Positions 43,594-50,985 of a DNA stretch of 64,000 nt are shown here, piece by piece (position 1 is the first letter of the stretch; each line of letters starts with the position of its first letter). Position numbers and translations under genes: made by a program. The notes beneath the pieces were generated by a model. It was not told where the DNA came from. It worked only from the letters and a program-made list of their open reading frames with translations, and did not search any database. The stretch is from an uncultured Sphingopyxis sp. (lineage in GTDB: Bacteria > Pseudomonadota > Alphaproteobacteria > Sphingomonadales > Sphingomonadaceae): the NCBI RefSeq assembly GCF_900078365.1, contig NZ_LT598653.1, positions 1,798,001 through 1,862,000 on the forward strand, read 5' to 3'.

Positions 43594-44430
43594 ATGAAAT
43601 TCGCAGCTCTCCTCGCCGTTTCGGCGGCTTCCTTGCTCGCCGTTCCGGCCATCGCGCAGGACAATCGCGATGCGTCACAGGACTTCGACGGGCCCTATGT
43701 CTCGATCGGCGGCGGCGCCTCGCTTCAGGGAAGCGACCGCGGCGAAACCCTGATCTTCGACACCGACCAGGACGGCACCTATGGCGACCCGGTAAACACC
43801 GCAGGCGGCACCAATGCCTTCGCGCCGGGCTTCTGCAACGGCGCCGCGACGGGGACCGCCAATGCCGGCTGCCGCAACGACAAGGACGGACCCGAATATT
43901 TCGGGCGCCTCGGCTATGACAAGCGCCTGGGCAATTTCGTGCTCGGCGCGGTGATCGAGGGCGGCCGGAGCGAAGCGCGCGACAGCGTCAGCGGCTTTTC
44001 GACGACGCCCGCAAGCTACACAATGAGCCGCGAGGCCGACTATCAGGCGAACGCCCGCCTGCGCGCCGGCTATACGCCGGGCGGCGGCGCGCTCTTCTAT
44101 GTCACGGGCGGCGGCGCCTATGCCCGCCTCGACAACAAGTTCGCGACGACCAATGCCGCCAACAGCTTCGACGACAACGGCAAGACCAACGCATGGGGCT
44201 ATGCCGTCGGCGGCGGCGCCGAGGTGATGGTCACGAAGAAGATCGGGCTCGGGCTCGAATATCTCTACACCGACGTCAAGGACAAGGATTATGTCGTGAA
44301 CGTCGGCGCGGGCAGCGCGGACCCGGCGACCAACCCGTTCCTGCTGAACGGCGGCGGGACCGACATCCGCCGCAGCGATCCGCATTTCCGCACCCACAGC
44401 GTGCGCGGGACGTTGAGCTACCGCTTCTGA
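43594..44430 (+). CDS. Outer-membrane beta-barrel protein (OmpA/opacity-like)
   Basis: The 278-residue protein has a signal peptide (MKFAALLAVSAASLLAVPAIA) and an eight-strand-like barrel (GPYVSIGGGASLQG, LRAGYTPGGGALFYVTGGGAYA, GYAVGGGAEVMVTKKIGLGLEYLYTD given in part: GYAVGGGAEV, LGLEYLYTDVKD) ending in the outer-membrane signal LSYRF. Two Cys occur in a loop (FCNGA, AGCRN). It resembles the porin-like family common in sphingomonads; transport function unknown. GGAGTAATAACA precedes ATG 43594. Read with a terminator at 44451, it is a single-gene transcript. Confidence 0.9.
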   Translation: MKFAALLAVSAASLLAVPAIAQDNRDASQDFDGPYVSIGGGASLQGSDRGETLIFDTDQDGTYGDPVNTAGGTNAFAPGFCNGAATGTANAGCRNDKDGPEYFGRLGYDKRLGNFVLGAVIEGGRSEARDSVSGFSTTPASYTMSREADYQANARLRAGYTPGGGALFYVTGGGAYARLDNKFATTNAANSFDDNGKTNAWGYAVGGGAEVMVTKKIGLGLEYLYTDVKDKDYVVNVGAGSADPATNPFLLNGGGTDIRRSDPHFRTHSVRGTLSYRF

Positions 44431-44450
44431 CCTCTTGGGAGCGGAAAGGG

Positions 44451-44482
44451 AGGCGCCGGGTCGATGGGTCCGGCGCCTTTCG
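44451..44482 (+). terminator. Rho-independent terminator-like hairpin after the outer-membrane protein gene
   Basis: Stem AGGCGCCGG/CCGGCGCCT is perfect over 9 bases around a 10-base loop, 20 bases after the stop, followed by TTCGCTT. The T-tract is interrupted but stem strength makes termination likely. Confidence 0.75.
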
Positions 44483-44531
44483 CTTGTCTAGCGTGTGATC
44501 GGGCTCGACTGAAACACGGCCTTCCTCGTGC

Positions 44532-44609
44532 CGTCATCCCGGCGAAGGCCGGGATCTCATCGCTTCGTCCTGAGGCACCGGCGGGATCCCGGCCTTCGCC
44601 GGGATGACG
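44532..44609. repeat. Palindromic intergenic repeat, family C copy 2
   Basis: CGTCATCCCGGCGAAGGCCG and CGGCCTTCGCCGGGATGACG arms match those at 28823-28900 exactly over most of their length. It lies between convergent genes and can form a hairpin in either transcript. Confidence 0.9.
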
Positions 44610-44630
44610 ATTCATATATGATGATCGGCT

Positions 44631-45029
44631 TTAGCGTGCGTGCGGCGCGGCGAAGATCGCGAAATTGCCGTTCGCGCTCGCGACGAGCCGGTCGTGCTGG
44701 AACAGCCGCGCGTCGATGTTCGCGACGCGCTTGCCCTTGTGCAGCACGCTTGCGTCGCAGATCAGCCGGCCCTCGCGCACGCCGACATGATAGTTGAACT
44801 TGATCTCCAGCGTCGCGCACCAGAAACCCTCGTCCAGCGTGCTGAACAGCGCGCCGCCCATCGCCGTGTCGGCGAGCGAATAGGCGACGCCGCCGTGCGC
44901 GACGCCCTGCGGATTGAAATGGCGCGCGGCCTCTATGTCGATCGCCATCGTGCAGCGCCCGTCGCCGCGCTCGACCATTTGCAGGCCGAGCGCGCGGGCG
45001 AATTCGAAGTCCTGCCCGAAGGGCCTCAC
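44631..45029 (-). CDS. PaaI-family thioesterase
   Basis: The 132-residue hot-dog protein has ARHFNPQGVAHGGVAYSLAD, TAMGGALF (catalytic Asp region) and LEIKFNYHVGVREG. It resembles PaaI/YbgC-like thioesterases acting on phenylacetyl-like CoA esters, though no paa gene is present. It starts at ATG 45029, 9 bases after the gcrA stop, so the two form an operon. It differs from the other thioesterase at 33642-34034; both belong to one superfamily. Confidence 0.85.
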   Translation of the reverse strand: MRPFGQDFEFARALGLQMVERGDGRCTMAIDIEAARHFNPQGVAHGGVAYSLADTAMGGALFSTLDEGFWCATLEIKFNYHVGVREGRLICDASVLHKGKRVANIDARLFQHDRLVASANGNFAIFAAPHAR

Positions 45030-45038
45030 CGGACGCGC

Positions 45039-45716
45039 TTAACGAACGCGGGGGCCGCCGAAGGGCGGGGGCGGGGGCGGGCGGCGCGTGCCGCGCGGCA
45101 GCTGCGCCTGATAGGCGCGGCCGCAATGCTCGACGCAATAGGGGAAGCCGGGGTTCACCGCTTCGCCGCAGAAATGGAAGTCGGGCTCGCCCGGATGCCC
45201 CATCGGCCAGCGGCAGATGCGGTCGTTGAGGTCGAGCAGGCTCGTCTTGTCGGCGATCTCGGGGCTCGGCTTCGCGGGCACCAGCCGGCGCGGCGGCGCG
45301 GGCGGGATCGGCGCCTGCTGGTCGCCGGGGCCCTGGCGGATGAAGCCGCCGGGGCCGATCGAGACGATGCGCGGCGCATCGGGCTTCGGCGCGGCCTCGA
45401 CGCCGCCTTGCTCCGCCTGAACCGGAGGTTTGGGTTCGGGTTTGGGCGCCGCCGCCACGGGGCGCGGCGCAGCCGGGGCGGCGGGGCGCGGCGCGGCGGC
45501 AGGCGTCGCGGGTTTCGGTGCGGCGGCCTTGACCGGCCTTGCCGCCTTTTCGGTCGCCTTGACCGGCGAGGGGCGCGATTTCAGGCCGAGGCGGTGCGCC
45601 TTACCGATCACCGCATTGCGGCTGACCCCGCCGAGCTCGTCGGCGATCTGGCTGGCGGTCAGGCCCTTTTCCCACATGCTGCGCAGCTGTTCGATGCGCT
45701 CGTCAGTCCATGACAT
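45039..45716 (-). CDS. gcrA: GcrA cell-cycle regulator
   Basis: GcrA activates sigma-70 promoters that carry methylated GAnTC sites and governs the alphaproteobacterial cell cycle with CcrM. The 225-residue protein begins MSWTDERIEQLRSMWEKGLT, the canonical GcrA N-terminus, followed by SQIADELGGVSRNAVIGKAH (HTH, residues about 20-40). A long Ala/Pro linker follows, and a C-terminal Cys/His cluster (DRICRWPMGHPGEPDFHFCG, then YCVEHC), which contacts the sigma factor in this family. ATG 45716 is certain. It confirms the alphaproteobacterial origin. Confidence 0.95.
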   Translation of the reverse strand: MSWTDERIEQLRSMWEKGLTASQIADELGGVSRNAVIGKAHRLGLKSRPSPVKATEKAARPVKAAAPKPATPAAAPRPAAPAAPRPVAAAPKPEPKPPVQAEQGGVEAAPKPDAPRIVSIGPGGFIRQGPGDQQAPIPPAPPRRLVPAKPSPEIADKTSLLDLNDRICRWPMGHPGEPDFHFCGEAVNPGFPYCVEHCGRAYQAQLPRGTRRPPPPPPFGGPRVR

Positions 45717-45834
45717 CCAAATATTCCTCATCATTCCAGACCGCGGGCCATATCGTCCGCATCGCGATCCTTTCGGATCGATGTCGCGGGCGGCAGCTTG
45801 CGGTAGGATCGGGGAGGCGATAGGCGAGAACGCC

Positions 45835-46707
45835 ATGAACGACCAGCCCCAAATTTCGAACCCCGACTCAGCGAATATCCGCTCAGGTCCGGCTTTCGCC
45901 GAACCCGGCGTCCCGCACATCCACACGCTGAACGTGCCGGGCATGCAGGCGCTATATGTCAAGGAGGTGCGGCGCTTTTTCAAGGTCCAGTTGCAAACAA
46001 TCTGGGCTCCCGCGATCACCACGCTTCTTTTTCTCGTCATTTTCACCGTCGCGCTCGGCGGCGCGGGGCGCACCGTCATCGGCGTGCCCTTCGCCGATTT
46101 CATCGCGCCCGGCCTGATCATGATGGCGATGCTCCAGAACAGCTTCGCCAATTCCAGCTTCTCGCTCCTCGTCGGCAAGATACAGGGGACGATCGTCGAT
46201 TATCTGATGCCGCCGCTCGCGGTCGGCGAGTTGATCATCGCGCTGATCGGCGCCGCGGTCACCCGCGCGATCCTCGTCGGCCTCGCGCTCTGGCTCGCGA
46301 TGCTCTTCTGGCCCGGCGTCCATGTCGGCGCCGATCATCCATGGGCCGTCGCTGTCTTCGGCATTCTCGGCGCGATGATGCTCGGCTTTCTCGGGCTCAT
46401 CACGTCTGTGTGGGCCGAAAAGTTCGACCATGCCGCGGCGGTGACCAATTTCGTCGTGACGCCGCTCGCGCTGCTGTCGGGCACCTTCTATTCGGTCGAC
46501 AAGCTCGCGCCCTGGTTCCAGACGATCGCGCACGGCAACCCCGTCTATTACGCGATCATGGGCTTTCGCTACGGCTTCATCGACACGGTCGATTCGACGA
46601 TCGCCAATCCGGTGCCGACGGCGGCGCTGGTGCTGGTCGCGGTCAACATCCTGCTCGGCGTCATCACCTACCGCTTGCTCGCGTCGGGCTGGAAGCTGAA
46701 GGCCTGA
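45835..46707 (+). CDS. ABC-2 type transporter permease
   Basis: The 290-residue protein has a hydrophilic N-terminus (residues 1-45) and about six membrane segments (TLLFLVIFTVALGG, AVTRAILVGLALWLAMLFW, VAVFGILGAMMLGFLGLITS, NFVVTPLALLSGTFYSVDKL, and a C-terminal helix). FYSVDKLAPWFQ and NPVYYAIMGFRYGFID are typical of ABC-2 permeases for polysaccharide or drug export. No ATPase gene lies beside it in this window, which is unusual since the two are commonly paired. It is divergent from gcrA, with a start at ATG 45835. A palindromic repeat follows. Confidence 0.88.
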   Translation: MNDQPQISNPDSANIRSGPAFAEPGVPHIHTLNVPGMQALYVKEVRRFFKVQLQTIWAPAITTLLFLVIFTVALGGAGRTVIGVPFADFIAPGLIMMAMLQNSFANSSFSLLVGKIQGTIVDYLMPPLAVGELIIALIGAAVTRAILVGLALWLAMLFWPGVHVGADHPWAVAVFGILGAMMLGFLGLITSVWAEKFDHAAAVTNFVVTPLALLSGTFYSVDKLAPWFQTIAHGNPVYYAIMGFRYGFIDTVDSTIANPVPTAALVLVAVNILLGVITYRLLASGWKLKA

Positions 46708-46717
46708 TCTTGTAAGT

Positions 46718-46842
46718 CCTCCCTGTTGCGCAGCAATGGGGAGGGGGACCGCTCGCGTAGCGAGTGGTGGAGGGGCCGTGTCACGAGCCCCTCCGTCAGC
46801 GCTTCGCGCTGCCACCTCCCCATGCCTGCGGCACAGGGAGGA
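46718..46842. repeat. Palindromic intergenic repeat, family F
   Basis: TCCTCCCTGTTGCGCAGCAA, with GGGGAGG, faces CCTCCCC, then GCCTGCGGCACAGGGAGGA as an imperfect inverted arm across about 125 bases; an inner pair (GGACCGCTCGCGTAGCGAGT) forms its own hairpin. Intergenic, between a permease gene and hspQ. Confidence 0.8.
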
Positions 46843-46853
46843 TCATTTTCCAC

Positions 46854-47228
46854 TTAATGCCGGTGGATCGCGCGGACGCGGTAGCGGCCGTGATCGAGCC
46901 CGTCGAACATCGCCTCGATCTGCGGATGATCGATCGGCCCGCCGTCGCCGTCGGCGACCAGATTTTGCTGGCTGACATAGGCGATATAGGATGAATCGCC
47001 ATTTTCGGCGAGCAGGTGGTAATAGGGTTGTTCCTTGGCGGGCCGGATTTCCTCAGGGATCGCCTCATACCATTCGTCGCTGTTCGCAAAGACGGGATCG
47101 ATGTCGAACACGACGCCGCGAAAGTCGAACATGCGGTGACGCACGATGTCGCCCGGCGCAAAGCGCGCGCGGCCGATCAGCGGCGCCGTAACGGTCACGG
47201 GAGCTTCGGAAGAGGACTCGGGTGTCAT
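46854..47228 (-). CDS. hspQ: Heat-shock protein HspQ (YccV-like)
   Basis: The 124-residue product has the HspQ/YccV hemimethylated-DNA-binding-type domain: RFAPGDIVRHRMFDFRGVVF, IDPVFANSDEWYEAIPEE, PYYHLLAENGD, AYVSQQNLV, with a C-terminal GRYRVRAIHRH. In E. coli HspQ modulates Lon substrate choice. The first 23 residues are extra and rich in Ser/Thr; a shorter form from an internal start is possible. It is divergent from a Yip1-type gene. Confidence 0.88.
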   Translation of the reverse strand: MTPESSSEAPVTVTAPLIGRARFAPGDIVRHRMFDFRGVVFDIDPVFANSDEWYEAIPEEIRPAKEQPYYHLLAENGDSSYIAYVSQQNLVADGDGGPIDHPQIEAMFDGLDHGRYRVRAIHRH

Positions 47229-47406
47229 ATGGTCAATCTATGGCTGTTTACGCCTGTTTCAAGTCCGTTACATTCGCACCGGCCGCGGTTTGCCGAATCG
47301 GCTGTGACCGACGTTACAGATGCACTGGCTATCCGGGCTAAATGGCTCCTCTGGCTTGAGCATTTCCCATTCGGGTTGCGGGCCGCACCTTCAGGGGAGA
47401 AATATT

Positions 47407-48033
47407 ATGGCTGACATACCACCCAATATCTCCGGCCCGGCATCGGGCATCGTCCAGCGCGCGAAGGATATCCTGCTCAAACCGAAGGAGACCTGGCCCG
47501 TAATCGCCGCCGAGCCCGCGACGACGCAATCGATCTATGTGCCCTATGTCGTGGTGCTCGCCGCGATCGGACCGATCGCGCAGTTCATCGGCGGGCAAGT
47601 CTTCGGCTTCACCGCCTTTGGCGTGACCTACCATCCGCCGATCGGCACCGCGCTGGGTTCGGCGCTTCTGACCTATGGCCTGACGCTCGCGACCATCTTC
47701 ATCCTCGCGCTCGTTATCGACGGCCTCGCGCCCAATTTCGGCGGGCAGAAGGATCAGGTGCAGGCGCTCAAGGTCGCGGCCTATTCGGCGACGGCGGGCT
47801 GGGTCGGCGGCATTTTCGGGCTTGTCCCGGCGCTCGCCGCCATCGGCATCCTGTTCGCGCTTTACGGCCTCTATCTCCTCTATCTCGGCCTGCCGGTGCT
47901 GATGAAGGCGCCCGAGGACAAGGCGCTCGGTTACACCGTCGTCGTGGTCATCGTCTATATCGTGCTGTTCCTGATCGTCGGGGCGATCGTCGCCTCGCTG
48001 ACCGCGCCGTCGCTGCTCAGCATCCGGGGGTGA
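47407..48033 (+). CDS. Yip1-family integral membrane protein
   Basis: The 208-residue protein has about five membrane segments. The N-terminal GIVQRAKDILLKPKETWPVI and YVPYVVVLAAIGPIAQFIGG mark the bacterial Yip1 family; segments such as GLTLATIFILALVIDGLAPNF and TVVVVIVYIVLFLIVGAIVASL follow. Cellular role is not known. ATG 47407 is preceded by GGGGAGAAATATT, a reasonable ribosome site, and upstream in-frame ATG at 47320 is unlikely. Confidence 0.84.
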   Translation: MADIPPNISGPASGIVQRAKDILLKPKETWPVIAAEPATTQSIYVPYVVVLAAIGPIAQFIGGQVFGFTAFGVTYHPPIGTALGSALLTYGLTLATIFILALVIDGLAPNFGGQKDQVQALKVAAYSATAGWVGGIFGLVPALAAIGILFALYGLYLLYLGLPVLMKAPEDKALGYTVVVVIVYIVLFLIVGAIVASLTAPSLLSIRG

Positions 48034-48604
48034 CCATTCCGGCCGTCCCGGCCGAGGCCGGGGCGGCTGTTCGCCTGGGTCGAGATCAGGGAAAAATGGA
48101 GGAGAGTGAGGATCCCGTTTGGACTATCTAACTATTTGTTATATTATACTAATTCTCTCACCAAAAAACTCTTGCCACACATCCTATTTCACGCATTTTC
48201 CTCTGTTGCGGAGAATTCTCAACTGCGGGCAGAGTGCATGCCTGTCTCACGACGACCGAATGACTGCTTTTTGTGTAACGCACCCGAGAGTTGCCGGTCT
48301 CTTTCCGTGAAGAGTTTCAGACGCCGGTAGGCGTCAGAAAGTCTGCGATGCCCGAACCGCGGGTTGCATAGGCTGATCTATGGGGAAAGCGGTTTTGAGC
48401 GGGACGATGGGTAACCGAGAGCTGTCCAAAAGCGGACGGATCTGAGAGCAGACCGTCTGGATGTAGGTTGCGAAAGCGGACGTCGAAAAGCGGACGGACC
48501 GATTTTACTGTTCCGGCGTCTGCTTTTGAGCCGGGCCAGCGCAAGCGGGTCCGCTTCCAGACGCGGGTCTGGCCTGGATGGTGTTGGCGATAGGCCGTGC
48601 CGGA
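48034..48604. other. Non-coding segment, probable left flank and left end of the IS91-like element
   Basis: No credible gene is present. From about 48094 to 48300 the DNA is AT-rich compared with surroundings. Next is a stem-loop at 48315-48340 (TTTC, GACGCC-GGTA-GGCGTC, GAAA), then three copies of the word AAAGCGGACG near 48432, 48474 and 48486, and a hairpin CCAGAC-GCGG-GTCTGG at 48557-48572, 33 bases after the transposase stop. The 3' end of an IS91-type element (oriIS), which carries small hairpins, should lie in this region; the exact end is not visible. Confidence 0.5.
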
Positions 48605-49795
48605 TCACGACGCTTGGCTCCCGGATGATGGCGACGGGAACGGCGGCGCGCGGGCGAGATAGCGACGTTCGAAGGTCTCGATGATGATCATGTTGCCGCC
48701 GCAGCACGGGCACGGGCGCCGAGCGTCGGGCTCGTCGGGCTGTTCGTCGACAGGCGGGGGTGCGACGCTGAGCAGGCGGCGGGCGCGTTCGAGATGATCC
48801 TTGCGGCGTGCGCTGGCGAGGAGGCCATAGTGGCGGATGCGGTGGAACCCGCGCGGCAGGGCGTGGAGGAGGAACCGGCGGATGAACTCGTCGGCGGCGA
48901 GTGTCATGACCTGCTGCCGTCCGGCGCCGGCCTTGCGGTAATCCTTGTAGCGGAAGGTGACCCCGGCCTCGTCGAACCGGAGGAGGCGGCTGTTCGATAT
49001 GGCGACCCGGTGGGTGTATCGCGACAGATAGGCGAGCACCGCCTCGGGGCCCGCAAACGGCGGCTTGGCATAGACCACCCAGCGCTTCTTCCTGACGGGC
49101 GAGAGGTGGCGCAGGAATGCGCGTCGTTCGGCAAGCTGTGTCATGCCGCCGAAGAAGGTGAGCTGCCCACGGTCATGGAGGGCGCGTAGCCGGGTCAGGA
49201 ACAGGCGGCGGAACAGGGCGCCCAGCACGCGGACCGACAAAAGGAAAGCGGGGCGGGCGGATATCCAGCGTGTTCCATCGCGGGAGATGCCGCCGCCCGG
49301 TACGATCATGTGGATGTGGGGATGATAGGTCAGCGCGGATCCCCATGTATGGAGTACGGCGGTGATGCCGATCCGGGCACCGAGATGCTTAGGATCAGCG
49401 GCGATCGTCAGCATCGTATCGGCCGCGGCCTTGAACAGCAGATCATAGACCAGCGCTTTGTTATGATAGGCGATGGCGGCGACCTCAGCAGGGAGTGTGA
49501 ACACGACGTGGAAGTAGCCGACCGGGAGAAGGTCGGCCTCGCGCGCTTCGAGCCAGCTGCGCGCCGCGGCGCCTTGGCACCTTGGGCAGTGCCGGTTGCG
49601 GCAGCTGATATAGGCGATCTGCCAGTGGCCGCAGTCGGTACAGGCCTCCACGTGGCCGCCGAGCGCGGCGGTGCGGCAATGCTCGATCGCCGACATGATC
49701 TTGAGCTGATGCAGGCTGAGATGCCCGGCATGGGCCATGCGATAGGCAGGCCCCGCGGCACGGAAGATGTCGGCGACCTCGAGCGAGGCGCGCAT
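48605..49795 (-). CDS. IS91-family (HUH) transposase
   Basis: The 396-residue protein starts with a conserved helix, then a zinc-binding region (CTDCGHWQIAYISCRNRHC PRCQG written in two parts: CTDCGHW and SCRNRHCPRCQG), the HUH motif HPHIHMIVPGGG (about residue 160) and a catalytic-tyrosine region YLSRYTHRVAISNSRL. A C-terminal CPCCGG is also visible. Such enzymes move single-stranded DNA by rolling circle and can mobilise neighbouring genes. It starts 5 bases after the recombinase stop, so the pair are one transposon operon. Confidence 0.93.
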   Translation of the reverse strand: MRASLEVADIFRAAGPAYRMAHAGHLSLHQLKIMSAIEHCRTAALGGHVEACTDCGHWQIAYISCRNRHCPRCQGAAARSWLEAREADLLPVGYFHVVFTLPAEVAAIAYHNKALVYDLLFKAAADTMLTIAADPKHLGARIGITAVLHTWGSALTYHPHIHMIVPGGGISRDGTRWISARPAFLLSVRVLGALFRRLFLTRLRALHDRGQLTFFGGMTQLAERRAFLRHLSPVRKKRWVVYAKPPFAGPEAVLAYLSRYTHRVAISNSRLLRFDEAGVTFRYKDYRKAGAGRQQVMTLAADEFIRRFLLHALPRGFHRIRHYGLLASARRKDHLERARRLLSVAPPPVDEQPDEPDARRPCPCCGGNMIIIETFERRYLARAPPFPSPSSGSQAS

Positions 49796-49800
49796 CGGCC

Positions 49801-50709
49801 TCAGCCGTCGGGCGCCTCCTCGCTCGGTGATGCGAGCGCGAGCCTGTCGAGCGGACTGACGATCGACCGTACCGTCTTGGTCGCGACCTGCGTGTAGAAG
49901 GCGGTGGTGTTTAGCTTGGCATGGCCGAGCAGCGCCTGGATGACGCGGATATCGACACCGTCCTCAAGCAGGTGGGTGGCGAAGCTGTGGCGCAGGGTAT
50001 GCGGTCCGACGCGCTTGTCGATGTCCGCCGCCTCCGCGGCTTCGACGACGACGCGGTAGAGCTGCCGCGTGCTGATCGGCGCCGCGGCGCTCTGTCCGGG
50101 GAACAGCCAGCCATCAGGCAGCAAGATGCCCTGCTGCCGTCCGGCGCGCCACCAGTCGCGCAGCAGCAGGAGCAAGCCTTGGGGCAGCATCGCGTTGCGG
50201 TAGCGTCCGCCTTTGCCGCGCTCGATCCGGAGCAGCATCCGCTTGCTGTCGACGTCGCTGACCTTGAGCGCCGCCACCTCCGCAACGCGCAAGCCGGCAC
50301 CATAGGCGACCGACAGGGCTGCCTGGTGCTTGAGCGAGCGCGTGGCATCGAGCAGCCGCTTCACCTCGGCCATGGTCAACACGACCGGGATCTTGCGGGC
50401 CTGCTTGGTGCGGATCAGCTTACGCGCGAGATCGGGGCGGTCGAGTGTGTGCGTGAAGAAGAACCTGAGCGCGCCAACGATGCTGTTCATCGTTGGCGCC
50501 GGCACGCCCGCCTGGTGCTGTTCGAACTGGAACTGCCGGATGTCCTCTGTGCTCGCGGTGTGGGGCGAGCGACGCAGCCAGGTCGCGAACCGTCCGACGT
50601 CGCGAAGATAGTTACGCTGCGTCTCCTTGGAGAACCCGCGCAAGGCCATATCGTCGATCAGGCGCTGGCGCAGCGGGCTGATCGGGCCAATCTGGATAAG
50701 CTCGTTCAT
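49801..50709 (-). CDS. Tyrosine-type recombinase/integrase linked to the IS91-like element
   Basis: The 302-residue protein has an N-terminal SAM-like domain (DMALRGFSKETQRNYLRDVG, RFATWLR) and the catalytic domain with R in GAGLRVAEVAALK, HTLRHSFATHLL (H-x-x-R), GHAKLNTTAFYTQVA (final Tyr). It stands upstream of the HUH transposase, as in the two-gene IS91-like elements of alphaproteobacteria. A role in resolution or in choosing integration sites is an inference. Its ribosome site lies in a hairpin immediately upstream (50712-50738). Confidence 0.9.
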   Translation of the reverse strand: MNELIQIGPISPLRQRLIDDMALRGFSKETQRNYLRDVGRFATWLRRSPHTASTEDIRQFQFEQHQAGVPAPTMNSIVGALRFFFTHTLDRPDLARKLIRTKQARKIPVVLTMAEVKRLLDATRSLKHQAALSVAYGAGLRVAEVAALKVSDVDSKRMLLRIERGKGGRYRNAMLPQGLLLLLRDWWRAGRQQGILLPDGWLFPGQSAAAPISTRQLYRVVVEAAEAADIDKRVGPHTLRHSFATHLLEDGVDIRVIQALLGHAKLNTTAFYTQVATKTVRSIVSPLDRLALASPSEEAPDG

Positions 50710-50711
50710 CG

Positions 50712-50738
50712 TTCGACTCCTCAGTTGAAGGAGTCGAA
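50712..50738 (-). promoter_or_regulatory. Hairpin enclosing the ribosome site of the recombinase gene
   Basis: TTCGACTCCT (50712-50721) pairs with AGGAGTCGAA (50729-50738) around a 7-base loop, a perfect 10-base stem. In the minus-strand transcript the GAGGAG ribosome site is inside this structure, 3 bases before the ATG at 50709. It could limit translation of the recombinase, or be the element's terminal structure. Confidence 0.55.
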
Positions 50739-50841
50739 AGGGTCTGCCTGCTGCAGTCCGCGTTCAATCAGGCGCCGCGCTCGCTGGGCCGCTTTATATC
50801 GCCGCTAACACCAATCCGCGGAGCGGTTCGTGCAACGGCCA

Positions 50842-50985
50842 TTAGCTGCAATACCGATTGTCGTCGATGAGCTCCTGGATGATGGTACCGAGAACCACCT
50901 CGGGTAGGTGTATTCGGCATAGTTCCACCCCGTTGTGTGCGGCTTGCCCGATCAGCTTCTTCGGGTCCTTCGGATAGGTTAGCGA
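50842..50985 (-). pseudogene. Short unidentified coding remnant downstream of the CoA-transferase
   Basis: Directly after the TAG of the CoA-transferase the same minus-strand frame stays open for 47 codons to TAA at 50842-50844. It reads SLTYPKDPKKLIGQAAHNGV with then ELCRIHLPEVVLG, and IIQELIDDNRYCS, a plausible protein-like composition with no start codon. I cannot name it. It may be the end of a gene truncated when the IS91-like element arrived, or a chance open frame. Confidence 0.35.

Larger units (their letters stand above)
48300..50830 (-). mobile_element. IS91-like two-gene transposable element (approximate boundaries)
   Basis: The tyrosine recombinase and HUH transposase are read as one unit on the minus strand. 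No terminal inverted repeat is expected in this family. The left boundary (oriIS side) is placed in the 48300-48600 segment with hairpins, and the right one beyond the hairpin at 50712-50738. Edges are estimates. It borders the accessory catabolic locus, so it may have taken part in its acquisition, but no second copy is present in the window. Confidence 0.6.

Noticed and set aside
48106..48330. 74-codon frame in the AT-rich region before the IS91-like element
   Set aside because: No ribosome site, no hydrophobic or domain pattern, and overlapping frames of equal length exist.
49801..50709. Phage integrase marking a prophage or integrative island
   Set aside because: It is 5 bases from the HUH transposase gene, and no phage gene, tRNA site or att repeats are seen.
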